64,000 bases of DNA from Castanea sativa. Lineage: Eukaryota; Streptophyta; Magnoliopsida; Fagales; Fagaceae. Of this stretch, positions 25,536 through 38,639 are shown in pieces. The notes under the pieces are model-generated. The model ran no database searches and was not told the origin of the DNA. It saw only the letters and a list, made by a program, of their open reading frames with translations. Position 1 is the stretch's first letter. The number at the start of each line of letters is the position of its first letter. A program made the translations under genes and the position numbers. The stretch spans positions 3,130,001-3,194,000 of the forward strand of contig NC_134017.1 of NCBI RefSeq assembly GCF_040712315.1, in the 5' to 3' direction.

Positions 25536-26701
25536 GAACCCACGATAGAAAAATATCCTTAATAAGACTAAAATCAAAGATACAATAATGGTCCTTGATT
25601 CTAGCTTGGTCAGAGGAGGATGCATATATGAAAAATATATATTATACACTAATAAAACTAATAGCGCTTGTAATTACACTCTTAACCCAAATATATGTAT
25701 AAGATGATTATTTGTGTGGATTTTTGTTTGGTGGTTTTGACATATAAGGTTGCTTTCCTTCTTCTTCACTCCAATTGTAGTGACTACTCAATTTGTTTTG
25801 GCAGAGAAATTATGATATTCATTTATTTCAAAATCTAAATTATAGACTCATGATTTTACTTCTAGCATCCACTTGGGGAAAATTCTTTAAAACTGATTTT
25901 GTTGTGAATAAGTTATTGGTTTTTTTTTTTAATTAAAAAAAAAAAACCCATCTCTATTCTAAATTATATAGATAAAATTAGTTTTAAATTAAAGGAGGAT
26001 GTGATACAATCATAATATTGTTTGTAATAAATATTTTCTAATAGTGATTTATATATGCCTTTCATGTGCTTTAAAACTAGTAGTCCATAAAAAATTGAGT
26101 TTTTTGGCTCACTTAAAATACACCATTTGGGAGCAGAAAAAACGGTGAGCTTTTGTTTTGGTAAAACAATGAGTTTTTGGTAAATAAGACCGAATGCTCA
26201 ACGAAACATGGTGCTCGACAAAGACACTGTTTCGGTTTGGAAAATGGGAACACATTCGCTATTTTTATATAGGTAAAAGACAAAGAAGAAGAAGAAAAGA
26301 TTTAAGATGTTGAATATTCTACATGGTATACGACCTCAAACTCAAACACCAACTCTTACCAAATCAAAAGCCAATTTCTTTTTTTCTAACAAATGAGAAG
26401 AAATCAAGGCATGTCTCGTGTTGTATGCCAACCATGCATCTTCCTCTCATGACAAATTTTCATATGTGAGTTTTGTAATAAACGTTTTGTTTGTTTCGAT
26501 AACTTATTTTTTAGAAAACATATTATCACAAAAAAAAAAAAAAAAAGCGAAAGAGCTCAATTATAAAATTTTGACTAAAGAGTTATTCTAGAATACTGCA
26601 AATTTTATTACATAAACTCTATAAATCAATATAGTTTTTTTTAAAGTAACTCTCAATTGTAAAGTCTCTTGTTATCAAATAAGGAATAAAAACAACAAAA
26701 T

Positions 26702-26727
26702 CCCCCCCCCCCCCCAACCCCCCCAAA
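26702..26727. repeat. Poly-C tract
   Basis: Two C-runs separated by AA, followed by an A-run. This is unusual in such AT-rich DNA and a likely site of assembly or slippage error. Confidence 0.8.
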
Positions 26728-26870
26728 AAAAAAAAAAACTTGTTATCAATCATGGAGTCTATCTAGGTTCATCCCCTAGTTTCTCAAAAAAAGGTTCATC
26801 CCCTGTGGTTGTAAAGGGGAAAAATCCTATTCAATTCATTTGGTAGGACATAAGGACATTAAGGATCCGT

Positions 26871-27072
26871 TTAGATACTGCTTACTTGCTGAAAATTACA
26901 AACTTATTACTGAAAACACTATAGCAAAATATTTTTTAAAAAGCAAAATACTATTCACGAACATTATTCATGTGTTTTTGTGCTTTGATTAGTTCATGAA
27001 TAGTGTCATGGGACCAGCCAAAAAACACAAATACAACTTCAACGCGCAAAACTCAGGTCCAATCGCAGCCTA
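26871..27072. mobile_element. MITE of the GTTTGGATACCG-type family, copy B only
   Basis: It runs from GGATCCGTTTAGATACTGC to CTCAGGTCCAATCGCAGCC, with the family motifs CACTATAGCAAAATA and AGTGTCATGGGACCAGC. The equivalent place in duplication copy A (near 11290) lacks it, so it inserted after the duplication or was lost from A. Confidence 0.7.
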
Positions 27073-27999
27073 AAATGTAAGAATCAAACAGTAATTAATT
27101 AGCTATAGGTAGAGCATGTACCTTCACAAAGGCCTAAGAAATAAAATTTGGCAAAAGATATGAAGTAGGAAACTCAAAATGAAAAGACATATTTTACTCT
27201 TGTCATTGACTTGGACCATATATCAGAGTTCATTTTCTTATATCAATGCAATTGATTTCCTTCCCAATTGCCCCTATTATTTGTTAAGCAAAAATGGGCA
27301 TGGAAAAGGCTAGTTGTGGAAATCCCATTTGAATAATAATCCGAACTCGCTAAGGGATCAATGCCTAAAAGACTTAATGAGGGAAATCTTAGGTGAGTTC
27401 ATTTATAGCTTGATCTTGTTAAAAATTGTCCAAATTCCTAATTTGACTTGATTTAGGTTTTCTCGACTTAAAAGAAAAGTCATTTTATTTGTTTAGATGT
27501 AGAAAAGTCATTTTATTTCACTTCACATTTTGCCTCATTGCATGGATTAGAACCCATTAATAGACAAATACAGCCGAAGTGTTACTTGAAATGATCGAAT
27601 AATTGATTCTAAAAAAGAAAAAAGAGTAATTGTAATTGTAATTGTAATTGGTTGGACGGATTTATAGATGATTACTTTACAAAATTGAGTTTAGGCAATA
27701 GTTTAAGACTTTTATAATTTTATAGTCCACTTTGGAAAAAGCAAAGTGGAATGTTCTTGTCTAGGGAACTTTTTTGGCCACCAATGACCAAACTGGTGGC
27801 ATTTGAACAATGATACGATCTGAGCTTTACAGATTTTTTTTTTTGGCCACAAAATGAATTCCAGCACGCTTTAAATTTGCTCCATATTTTTACCTTTCCA
27901 GTTTCCACTACCAAAAATGTGACAAAACTTGTCCTCCACTTACTATTATGCCAATTACATTATATCCACCTTTTAAAAATATTTTTTAATGTTTTCTTT

Positions 28000-28260
28000 T
28001 TTTTTTTTTTAGTAAAAGAGGATTCATTCAAACAAATTAAAAAGCAGGTTCAGGACAAAACATGTTAAAGCACATGCCGTTAAAATCATTTTCAAAAGAA
28101 TCAACAACGTTCAATCTAGTTAGCTTGCCCGAAGCTCTGAAACCGAATCTGCTAGAAGCGAGTCATCAACAGCCTGCAATCATCCAAAACAGGGGAGATG
28201 ACATTATTTACATATTGAGGATTTCCAAGCACATCAACGATAGCTTTAGCATCTAGTTCA
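28000..28260 (-). pseudogene. LINE 3'-end remnant (RNase H-like domain)
   Basis: Read on the minus strand, the first third encodes LDAKAIVDVLGNPQYVNNVI and then a DDCR motif, matching the C-terminal RNase H-like domain of the LINE at 53.9 kb. A deletion and stops follow, then a relic 3' tail ending in an A-run (the T-run at about 28000-28012). It is only a short 5'-truncated fragment. Confidence 0.75.
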
Positions 28261-30865
28261 ACTAGTTTTATTTAGTTTTTATATGTAACATCTAGCTTTA
28301 GCATCTAGTGTGATTGATTAACTAAATAAAATATTTTATTTCTTAACACATAAAAAAAACTAATTTTTTTAATGTTTTTATGTCAATGTATCTTTCTATA
28401 TCTTTATTTTTGCTACTATTCATAAGTGTTATTGCACTTTTTAGTACTATTCATGAGTCTCACTGTACTATTTACAGTTTAAGTTTCAGCAAAATAATTA
28501 TTCTATTAATCAATCACAAATCCCAAACAAAGCCTTAATCAATCGCACTACTTACACATAAATATTTTTTTATTTTATTAGCATAATCAATTTTCTTGCA
28601 TATTCTATTAATATTAATTTTGTCAAAACATCTTAAATATGAGGTTAAAATAATAATTATTCTAATTATGACACAAAGTTTTGAGGGCCTTATTGCTAAG
28701 TGTTCTAGCTAGCCTTGCTCTCCGGATAGCATTTTTTTTTTTATAAATATTTTCACATTTTGTTAAGTTGGTAAATTGTGTTTGGACTTTGGAGTAACAT
28801 CACTTTTATATGGTTCACAAATGACCTATTTTATTATGCATCAATTAAAAAAATTATGTCAACAATTGTAAGAAAAAAAAGGCTAAAGTGAAATTAATTT
28901 ATTTTAGTTCAATTAAGTTCTCTATGTTTCATATTTATTCAATTCAAACATTTTGTCCAATTCCGTTTAGAAAAATTGATGTTAAGTATAAAATTAATTG
29001 ATGAAAAAAAATTTGAAAAAAAATTTTCACTGAAAAAAACTATTAAATATTTTTATTAATTTTAAAGATTTTTTTTCATGTGAGAAAAATATTTTTTTAA
29101 TGGAAATATTTCAATGAAATTGGATGAAAGATCTAAATTGAATAAATTTGAAATTTAAAGAACTTAATTGAACGAAAGTAAAGTTAGAGAATTAAAATGA
29201 ATTTAAATCAAACTTAAAGGGTGCAATTTTCATTTTAACCTAAAAAAATTGTGAAAATTTTGGTACCTCTAAATTTATTGCAGTTGTATCTCATGAATCA
29301 AATCCATTGGAGACAAAATATTCATATCTACCAAACTACCATCTGCCTTAATTTGTGGGTCTAATTGGAAGATGTAGATGCTTCACGCCCACTCAATATT
29401 CTGTGGATTTTATGCTGCCTTTAAGTAGCTTCAACTGTATGTAAATGCATGGAAGTGACAACTGATCAAAGTGCTCCAACAGGACCAATACTGCACTTGA
29501 TATTGCCATGGATGGCCAATAGTATGGCCAAGATTGCATTTAAGATTAAAGGGTATTTTGTAGTTTTTGTTGTTGTAGTTGTTTTTTTTTTAATAGTTTA
29601 AGTGGGGATAGAAAATTCAAACGTGCTTTTTTTTTTTTCCTCAAAAAAAAAAAACTAAGAAACACTATTGAACCACAAGCATTTGGGTCATTTTAAATTA
29701 TTTAATCTTTACAAAATAAAATGCATGAACTTGATCATGGAGTTGTGGTAAACAATTATAAGATTAGTGTACAATGTAATTTAGTTTAGAAAAGATATAA
29801 AACCCTTTAATTGGAATGACGAATCTTAGAATCAAAATTATTCATTTGTCAGCATATTTGAATTTTGATACTATGTCATCCTAGATAAATGTATTAGATT
29901 TGGACCTTTAGTTTTGAAAAGCAATGATAATAGTAATTTCATCTAGAGACATCAATCGCTACTCATCTTTTCATCACTTAACATTAGATATTTGATTTCT
30001 CTCCTCTTTTTATTTTTTTTATTTTTTTTTATTTTATATTTTTATAAGATATTGTAAGTTTTAAACTTAAAATGTTCGTTAAAGATATAATGGGTTATTA
30101 TAGCAAGAGAAGACAGACAATTTTATGTTATATTATTAAGTGTTTTTATCTCACACCTTTAAGGTTTGAGGTCACAGAAATTTTAAGATTATATTTGCTA
30201 TCATTTTACTTATAATTAATTAATTATAACGTAAGTCTATTTCCATATTTCACATACAGTTATGCTATATGTTGGAGCACTAAGTGACCATCCAATAAAC
30301 TATATGTTGTATATATTATCTACCTTGGAGAATAATAATCACTTCAACTAAATCAAAGATCTTATATCTCCTACACTCAAATTTATCCTTTTAAAAAAAA
30401 AAATTCAATGAAATCTAATGAAGCTTTGTTAAATATAAAAAATGAAAAATAAAAAATCTTAATATCACAATTATTAACCTATTTTGATCGGAACATAATC
30501 ATTTTTATCTAATTCATCTTCACTTTTACAAGCATTTACTATTAACATCACTTTTATAATCCATTAATTACAAAAGACCAAAAATATTGTTTCTTAAGCC
30601 TATTTGACTTTGTGTAACATTTTTCTTTTTGTCTTAAGTCTTTTTGCAAGTAATCTAGCTTTAAGTTTTGTTGAAATATTTTTTTTTTTCTGTTGTTGCT
30701 TTTTATAACATATTTAACATAAAAGTTATTAAAAATTATATCTTTTGATAAACATTATGCAAATAAGTTAGGAAAGGTAAGCAAATTTCAAAATCGACAC
30801 TTTGAATCGAAGGGATAAGGTGCCTTGTAATTTATGCAAAAGATGGAGACAACACTTGCCCTTTC

Positions 30866-31105
30866 AACATATCAAGCCCACCTTCTCCCTGACTTCCCCA
30901 CACCGCGTCTTTTACTAGAAAATCCGAAATTTGCTTGACTCTCAGCAGCCATAGTTGATCAAGTGATTCTACGACCACAAACTTTACTATACCATTGTTC
31001 ATAATTTTTTTTTATCACTCACAATTAACCACATAAAAGAGTTGGAAGAAAGTGTGTGAAAATGTATAATTCTAGAATTATTGCCATTGGTCCGAACTCT
31101 AAAAT
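30866..31105 (+). promoter_or_regulatory. Upstream block conserved between the two LOX copies (copy B, split)
   Basis: This is the counterpart of 16238-16330. The first half (with ACACCGCGTC) ends near 30960. About 120 bp of AT-rich sequence absent from copy A then intervenes, and the second half (CATTGGTCCGAACTC) resumes near 31085. A MITE-like insertion and duplicated microsatellites follow before the ATG, so the block lies about 1.1 kb from the start codon instead of about 0.5 kb. Confidence 0.45.
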
Positions 31106-31185
31106 ATAAATTCTTTTTTTTAAAAGAGACTATTTGTAACAAAAAAAATTTGACACTTGCTAATATTGCAAATTATTAGTACTTA

Positions 31186-31385
31186 AAGCTCCATTTGGAT
31201 ACTCCATGAGTCTGGCGTTTTCTGCATTTTTGGCTTCTTTTTTTTTTTAAATTCCAGTGCCTCTTGCACTGTTCATATCTCATGAACGGTGCAATAAGGC
31301 TTATGAACAGTACTATGCGCATGAATAGTAATTTATTTTATTTTATTTTTAATTTTTAGTAAAATAAACAATATCCACATTTAAT
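31186..31385. mobile_element. Diverged MITE in the LOX copy B promoter region
   Basis: Ends CTCCATTTGGATACTCC and AAATAAACAATATCCACA are inverted-similar, with CACTGTTCATATCTCATGAA in the middle. It lies about 560 bp before the copy B start codon and has no counterpart upstream of copy A. Confidence 0.5.
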
Positions 31386-31603
31386 AGTAGGTAAAAAAAT
31401 AATTTTACTTTCAGGCCCTGACAACCAATTCAACCTTAACAACTCATCATTTTGTATCCTATCAAAAAAAAAAAACTCATCATTTTGTTGTTGTGTGTGT
31501 ACGTATTATTACTACTACTTTCAACTAGCACAAATTTTGATAAAACGTGTGAGGACTGTGACATCCACAAGGACCATAACAGCCACTTCTTAATTTTTTC
31601 ATC

Positions 31604-31606
<3 letters not shown>

Positions 31607-31645
<39 letters not shown>

Positions 31646-31698
31646 CTTTCTTTGACCATTCATATAAAGCAATAAAAAGCGAGAGATACACTCGAACA

Positions 31699-31734
<36 letters not shown>

Positions 31735-31792
31735 CTTTCTTTGACCATTCATATAAAGCAATAAAAAGCGAGAGATACACTCGAACAACACA
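31607..31792 (+). repeat. Duplicated microsatellite plus perfect 61-bp direct repeat before LOX copy B
   Basis: An AT run (31607-31642) is followed by 61 bp beginning TTACTTTCTTTGACC; then a second AT run (31702-31731) and the same 61 bp again at 31732-31792. The identity of the two 61-bp copies indicates a recent slippage or unequal-exchange event in what is probably the core promoter or leader, 152 bp before the ATG. Confidence 0.9.
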
Positions 31793-31943
31793 AACCATCT
31801 TTCTTTTGTGTTGCAACAAGCAGAAAGACAGATTAAAAACTGTAGAAAGAGAGCGTTTTTTGAGAGATAAAGAATCACATAAGCTTCTCAAAAAAACAAA
31901 AAAAAAAAGAATCACAAAGACTTTTTTGAAGTGAAAAAACAAG

Positions 31944-33581
31944 ATGGCCATGGGAAAAGAAATCATGGGTGGTTCCATGATTGAGAGGTCTTCATTTGTT
32001 TCAACAACAAAAGTGTTTCTGAATCATGGTAAGAACAACAACATGCTTTTGGTTAAACATTTGGAGAAAAGGAGGGCAGTAGTGCCTTTGAGGAAGGTTG
32101 TGAAGGGTCCTGTGGTGGCTGCTGTGAGTGAAGATTTGGTGAAGTCTGTGCCTGTTGTGTCTGTGCCTGCAAAGAAAGCAGAGAAGTTTAAGGTGAGAGC
32201 TGTTGTGACAGTGAGGAATAAGAACAAGCAGGACTTCAAAGATAAATTTGTGAAGCATTTGGATTCTTTGACTGATAAGATTGGGAGGAATATTGTTCTG
32301 CAACTAGTTAGCACTGAAATTGATCCAAGTAAGCCTATTTCTTACTCTGGTTGTGTCAGACAATATATATTATTGTCTAAAAAGACTAGTACAATTTTTG
32401 TCACTTAAAATTTTTTCTTCTGGGTAATTCAAATTTCAGTCTTTTTTCTCTAATTTTGGAATAAAGGATCTAATTCTCTAATGGGGTTTCAATTTCTTTC
32501 CTCTTTTGGGTTCTCAAAGTTGAGATCATTTTGACAATCATATTAATTCAATCTTTCTTCTTTACTGGGTTGATGTTATTATGTGTGTTAGTGTTAGTAC
32601 TATATTCTTTTCGATTTTAGTTCTGAAATGGTTATATTTTTGTGTGTTAAAGAAACTAAGGCTCCAAGGAAAAGCAATGATGCTGCGCTAAAAGACTGGT
32701 CAAAGAAATCAAATCTCAAAGCTGAGAGGGTTAATTACACAGCTGAGTTTTTGTTGGACTCTAATTTTGGTGTGCCTGGAGCAATCACAGTGAGCAACAA
32801 CCATCAGATGGAGTTTTTTTTGGAGACTATTACCATTGAAGGATTTGCATTTGGTCCAGTCCACTTCCCTTGCAACTCATGGGTGCAATCCAGGAAAGAT
32901 CATCCAGAAAAGAGGATATTCTTCTCAAATAAGGTTTAAAAAATGTCTCTTTTTTTTTTTTTCCTTTGAATGAGTCTTTGAATCTCTGACAAAGCAAGTC
33001 AACTGTTCAAAACAACAAAGGTCAAAATCATAAGTAGTTTTTTTTTTTAATAATAAAAAATGATAGATGGGGTGATTGAGCAACTTTCTTATCTCTATCT
33101 GAGTATTATCATAATAGCAACCAACCTAAATATCTGAGTATTACTATAATAACATTCTACCTGCTATGTGCTCGGTATTCAATTTATTGACATCCACCCC
33201 AAATCACTTCGGAGTAAATTCAATAAAGACTGCACCCCCACCCTCAGTGATACCAAATTTAACTTTTGAATCCTTTTATAAGGAGAAATTATACAGTGCT
33301 AGATGTAGGTGTTGACATGGTCCTCCAAGTGCACAGTATAAGAGGTTGAATATTTCTCTAATTTCTTTGGTCCAAGAAGTTGAATAGAGAATAATCTCTA
33401 TCGTACTGTTATTGAATTTTTTTTTTGGTAAACAACGATTGGAATTAGACTGTTATTGAATTTTACTTACCATTAAAATATATCTGTTCAACCTAATTTT
33501 TATTTATTTATTTTAAATTTTCAAAGTATTGCATGGTATAGTTGATTTGGGCCCTTATTTGGTTTTAAGATCTATGCCAGG

Positions 33582-33616
<35 letters not shown>

Positions 33617-36600
33617 TATAGTGTCATAAATTTTTAATTTTTAATTTTTTTGATAAGTTTGTTTTGAAAATATAAATTAGTAGAAGAGTGTGCTATATAC
33701 TCTTATAAATAGAGTCTGTTTAAATACCGCTTATTTTGTTAAAAATTGAAAATTTATTGTTGAAAATACTGTAATAAAATAATTTTTAAAAAACAAAACA
33801 TTGTTGCTGCATTTTTCATAAGTTGACTGGTCCATAAACAGTGTTATGGGACTAGCAAAAAAAACACAAAACGCACAAACGTCTGTTGGCAAACGCGCGC
33901 ATAGTATAGACAAAGAAGAATTCAAATTTTTTTTTTTTTCTTTTCTATAGGGAAGTCCAAACTCTAAAGTGGGAAAGTTTTTTTTTTTTTTTTTTTGGTT
34001 TTGTGGATCAAATAAAAAATATTCAGTATGTAGCTAATGGGCCACTCCTGGAATTGGCTCTGGGTCCAAAACTGAGCCTACTCACTACCAAGTGAGCATT
34101 AAATTTGTTTTGTTTTGTTTTTTTGTTTTTTGGGATGGGGGGGAATAATAAGCCCATCATAACTCATAAGCCAGATATGATGGAAGTTGAACATGTCTGA
34201 CAAATAAAAAAATATATGAAATAACCATCCCTTTTCCTCTCTGATTTTTTTCTTTGTATGATTTTTTTTTTTTGGTTGTAAGTTCGACTTTAACACCCTT
34301 TTGTGATTATATTATCTGAACAGCCATATCTACCAAATGAAACGCCTCGTGGGCTTAGATCATTAAGAGAGAAAGAGCTTAGAGATATAAGGGGTGATGG
34401 TACAGGAGTCAGAAAATTATCTGACAGGGTATATGATTTTGATGTGTACAATGATTTGGGCAATCCAGACAAGGCAATTGATCTTGCTAGGCCAACTCTT
34501 GGAGGTGAAAAAATTCCATATCCTAGACGATGTCGCACTGGCCGCCTTCCTACTGATACTGGTGAGCATTATATCTCATTTTCATAGTTGACCAATGCTA
34601 AAGACTTATTGAGGTAGCAAGTTGTGATTGGTGTAACATCACTTCTTTAGTACACAAGTCACAATGTGCTAGCTACCTCAACAGTTGACAACAAAGTTGT
34701 GAATTTTTGTGTGGAGCTAGACATATAGCTCTCAATTTTCAGGCATAGCTTCTGTGGGTGCCTAATGCTATTTGTGCTACATTAAAGTTAAAGCTTTCTA
34801 TATTTTTGTGACAATACAATAGAATTGTATTGATTAGGCTTGGTGCTTACATTACATATAAGCACAAAAATAAAAACTAAATTATGTCAAATGAAATTGA
34901 CTTTTGTTAATTTCTTTGTCTACTCTTTGTAAAGGTCTAAAATTCCTTTATGTTGCATGTGCCACAGATATGCATGCAGAAAGCAGGGTTGAGAATCCAT
35001 TCCCAATGTATGTGCCTAGAGATGAACAATTTGAGGAGTTAAAGCAAGACACAGTTTCTGCTGGGAGGCTTAATGCAGTGCTTCACAACTTAATCCCATC
35101 CTTGAAAGCCAGCATTTCGGCTAATAACCACGAGTTCAAAGGATTTTTGGACATTGACAACCTTTATAGTGCAGGTGTCCTCCTTGAATTGGGGTTGAAA
35201 GATGAACTCGTAAAGCAGCTCCCACTGCCAAAGGTGGTCAGCAATATCCAAGAATCCAATAGGGGAATTACCAAATTTGACACCCCCAAGATACTTTCCA
35301 GTGAGTATACTATCTATAATTTTCTAGATTTGTTAATAATTTGATCCTTTTTGGATACCCAAAAAAGTTGGAGTGGTTATTCAATTTTATACCTCCCATA
35401 CCATGTCATCTTTCCCTCTAATGGCTTGTTTGTTGGAAGTCAGACTAATGAATTATGAATAGAAATATTCTGGCTCCTCTAGAGCTAGCTATTGCATATT
35501 TGCATAAATAAATGCAACTAGCCTACTAAGTCTTTATTATTTGTCCTTGGCACCAACAAGAAGGATCTTTTTCACTTGCAAAGTGCATGGCCAAAATGTG
35601 TTAATCAAAAGCCATTATTATTATGTTTAGAAAACAAATTACAAAGTAATTCATACATTTATTTATTATGTTGTTGAACTGACATCAATCACATTCATTG
35701 TCACCTTAGTTTTTAAACCTTTATATTAAAATTGTTAGTAACTTTAGTATTTTTCTTATATTCACTTCCCATGTGCAGAGGACAAGTTTGCATGGTTGCG
35801 AGATGATGAATTTGCCCGACAAGCAATTGCAGGAATAAATCCAGTTTGTATTGAAAGGCTTACAGTGTTCCCTCCTGTAAGCAAGCTTGATCCTGAGATC
35901 TATGGTCCCCAGGAGTCTGCACTTAAAGAAGAACACATTCTGGGCGATCTCAATGGCATGACTGTACAACAGGTAACCACATCATATTGTTGTTATTTAC
36001 ATGTTTTTAATCATGGTATATGCATGCAAGGTCCTAAATATACATGACTTTATTTCTGTTCTTAAATTGCTGATATTTTTCATTCTTTCTTGACAGGCAT
36101 TGGAGGAAAACAAGCTGTTTATATTGGATCACCATGATGCTTATCTTCCGTTTCTTGAACGTATTAATGCCCTTGATGGCCGAAAAGCTTATGCAACTCG
36201 TACCATATTTTTCTTGACCTCTCTTGGGACTCTTAAGCCCATTGCTATAGAACTTAGCCTTCCACCATCAGGACCAAGTTCTTGCTCTAAACGTGTTGTC
36301 AGACCAGCTGTTGATGCTACTACCAATTGGTTGTGGCAGCTTGCCAAGGCTCATGTGAGCTCCAATGATGCAGGGGTACACCAACTTGTTAACCATTGGT
36401 AAGTATGAGTTTTTGAGACTATAATTATACAAGACGTACCAATTTGTCTAAATTTGTTTTAGAATCATCATATATAAGTTTTTGTGTGACTAAAAGTAAT
36501 GCAATTGTGTGCTAACTTTGTATAGGTTGCGGACACATGCATGCTTGGAACCGTTTATACTAGCTACACATAGGCAAATGAGTGCAATGCACCCTATTTT

Positions 36601-37881
36601 CAAGCTTTTAGACCCTCACATGAGATATACAATGGAAATCAATGCCGTGGCCCGGCAAAAACTAATCAATGGTGATGGTGTTATTGAGTCTTGCTTCACT
36701 CCTGGTCAATATGCTATGGAGATTAGTGCTGCTGCATATAAAAGCTCTTGGCGCTTTGACATGGAAAGCCTTCCTGCTGATCTCATCCGCAGGTATTCAT
36801 GAGTTACTTTATGTGAGGGATAGGGCAAAATTTAGACAGTTCCTAATGTGTTGTACCTTAAGTTCCCTAATTAAATTCAATTGTACAGTATATTGGCTAA
36901 TGAGCCACACAATTGAATTTAATTGTCCTTAGGAAGGATACTATCTTTTATCCTACGTTGGTCAATATAGCTACATGATTGAATTTAATTGAAGAAGCTA
37001 AGGTACACTACTTATGGAACTATAGCTAACTTTTACCCCTATGTAATATATGTGCTTCTATTTATGTTTGTTTTCATTTGATGTGTATGAATATAATGGG
37101 AACTCTTTTATTCATTATATATAGGGGTATGGCAGTTCCTGACCCAACACAACCACATGGTCTAAAACTCCTACTTGAAGACTACCCATATGCCACTGAT
37201 GGGCTCCAAATATGGTCTGCAATCGAGAACTGGGTTCACACCTATGTGAACCACTACTACCCAAATTCAAGCCTAATTTGCAATGACAAAGAGCTACAAG
37301 CTTGGTACTATGATTCTGTCAATGTGGGCCATGGTGATCTAAGCCAGGAAAGCTGGTGGCCCACATTGGACAATGCTGATAATCTAGTCTCAGTCCTCAC
37401 AACCCTTGTTTGGCTAGCTTCAGCACAACATGCTGCACTTAATTTTGGTCAGTACCCATATGGTGGATATGTACCAAGCCGTCCACCCCTAATGAGAAGA
37501 TTGATACCTGAAGAAAATGAACCTGAGTATGCTATTTTCCTAGCTGATCCTCAAAAGTATTACCTCTCAGCAATGCCTAGTGTACTACAAGCTACAAAGT
37601 ACATGGCTATGGTTGATAATCTTTCGACACACTCCCCTGATGAGGAGTACCTAGGGGAGAGACAACAATCATCTGTTTGGACCAGTGACACTGAAATCAT
37701 CGATGCATTTTACAAATTCTCTGCCGAATTGAGACGGATAGAGGAGGAGATTGACAGGAAGAACCTTGATACTAACTTGAGGAATCGATGTGGAGCTGGT
37801 GTGTTACCATATGAGCTACTTGCACCTACTTCAGGACCTGGAGTAACATGTAGAGGGATACCAAATAGTGTGTCAATATGA
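31944..37881 (+). CDS. LOX2: Type-2 13-lipoxygenase, plastid-targeted (LOX2-like), copy B, 8 exons
   Basis: This is the tandem paralogue of the upstream lipoxygenase, with the same predicted reaction and location. Exons: 31944-32328, 32653-32933, 34324-34561, 34968-35300, 35779-35972, 36097-36398, 36526-36792, 37125-37881. They sum to 2757 nt (918 aa plus TGA). Exons 2-8 match copy A in length base for base; exon 1 is 9 nt shorter because of a three-residue difference in the Asn-rich part of the transit peptide. Iron ligands are His577, His582, His769, Asn773 and terminal Ile918. No stop or frameshift was seen, so both copies should be functional enzymes. Intron 2 (32934-34323) is about twice as long as in copy A because of a MITE, a poly-T run and about 330 bp unrelated to copy A. 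Substitutions are scattered, for example Arg to Gln in the segment after the second His, and may tune substrate use; that is inference. Confidence 0.95.
33017..33345. other. Sequence in LOX copy B intron 2 with no counterpart in copy A
   Basis: About 330 bp including a C-rich stretch (GCACCCCCACCCTCAGTG) interrupts sequence otherwise shared with copy A intron 2. No ends or target duplication were recognised. A long poly-T run follows further down the same intron (about 33581-33616). Confidence 0.5.
33711..33905. mobile_element. MITE of the GTTTGGATACCG-type family in LOX copy B intron 2
   Basis: It starts GAGTCTGTTTAAATACCGC and ends ACGTCTGTTGGCAAACGCGC, with GGTCCATAAACAGTGTTATG inside. 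It is absent from intron 2 of copy A, and helps explain why this intron is about twice as long. Confidence 0.65.
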
Positions 37882-38639
37882 AGGGGATTGAGACTCACTT
37901 TAATTGGCCACATTTATCAACTTAGGTAGTCTATTAGATTTTTTAGTATCACATGATTTTGTCTAGATACAAGAATATGCATATAGCTTCTCATATGTAT
38001 TTCGTAGTCTCAGTTTAACTTATATGCAATAAAGCTCATAGCATAACTTTGGTTAAACAAATAAAGTTGATTTTTTATTTTCTATTTTTTTTTATTTTAA
38101 GGATTGGAAAGTTTGTTGGTTTTTATTCTTTTGGTCCATTATTAGACAGTATTTGAATGTAGCTTTTGCAATTCCAAGACAAAGTCAGACTAAGAAGTCC
38201 ACACACCATCTGGGGCCTGGGCCATAAGTTCAGCTAATTGGTTGTTTGATGGTCCAATGTTATTATTTCAACTAGGATTGGCCGATGGGCCAAATTGGAC
38301 TCAACTTTCAAGTTCTCTTGAGAAAAGCCCTGAGAAATGAGCATTATTTTGCAGCCCAAAATTTTCACCCTGTAGTCCAATCCAATATTGCTTAATTTGT
38401 TCAAAATGTCACCCAAACAATCCTGAAAATAATTTATATATATAAATATAACATTGCTCTAATAACATTAGAAAGTTGTTAAAAAAATTGTATTCCCTGT
38501 TGTAAAGAATAAGAACAACATTGTTCAACTTACATGTCAAACAGCATTTAAAATTGATATAAAAAATTCATTTGTAGAAATTATTGGCTATGTAATTTGT
38601 GCTTTCTAGGAATCATTGGACTCATATACACTACTTATA

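Larger units (their letters stand above)
24225..38345 (+). repeat. Segmental tandem duplication, copy B (contains LOX copy B)
   Basis: This is the direct repeat of 10110-22110. It is longer because it gained MITEs at 26871-27072, 31186-31385 and 33711-33905, an interrupted SINE at 24815-25535 and a LINE remnant at about 28000-28260. It lacks the MULE-type element present in copy A at 12081-12789 and about 600 bp corresponding to 14735-15350. Confidence 0.85.
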
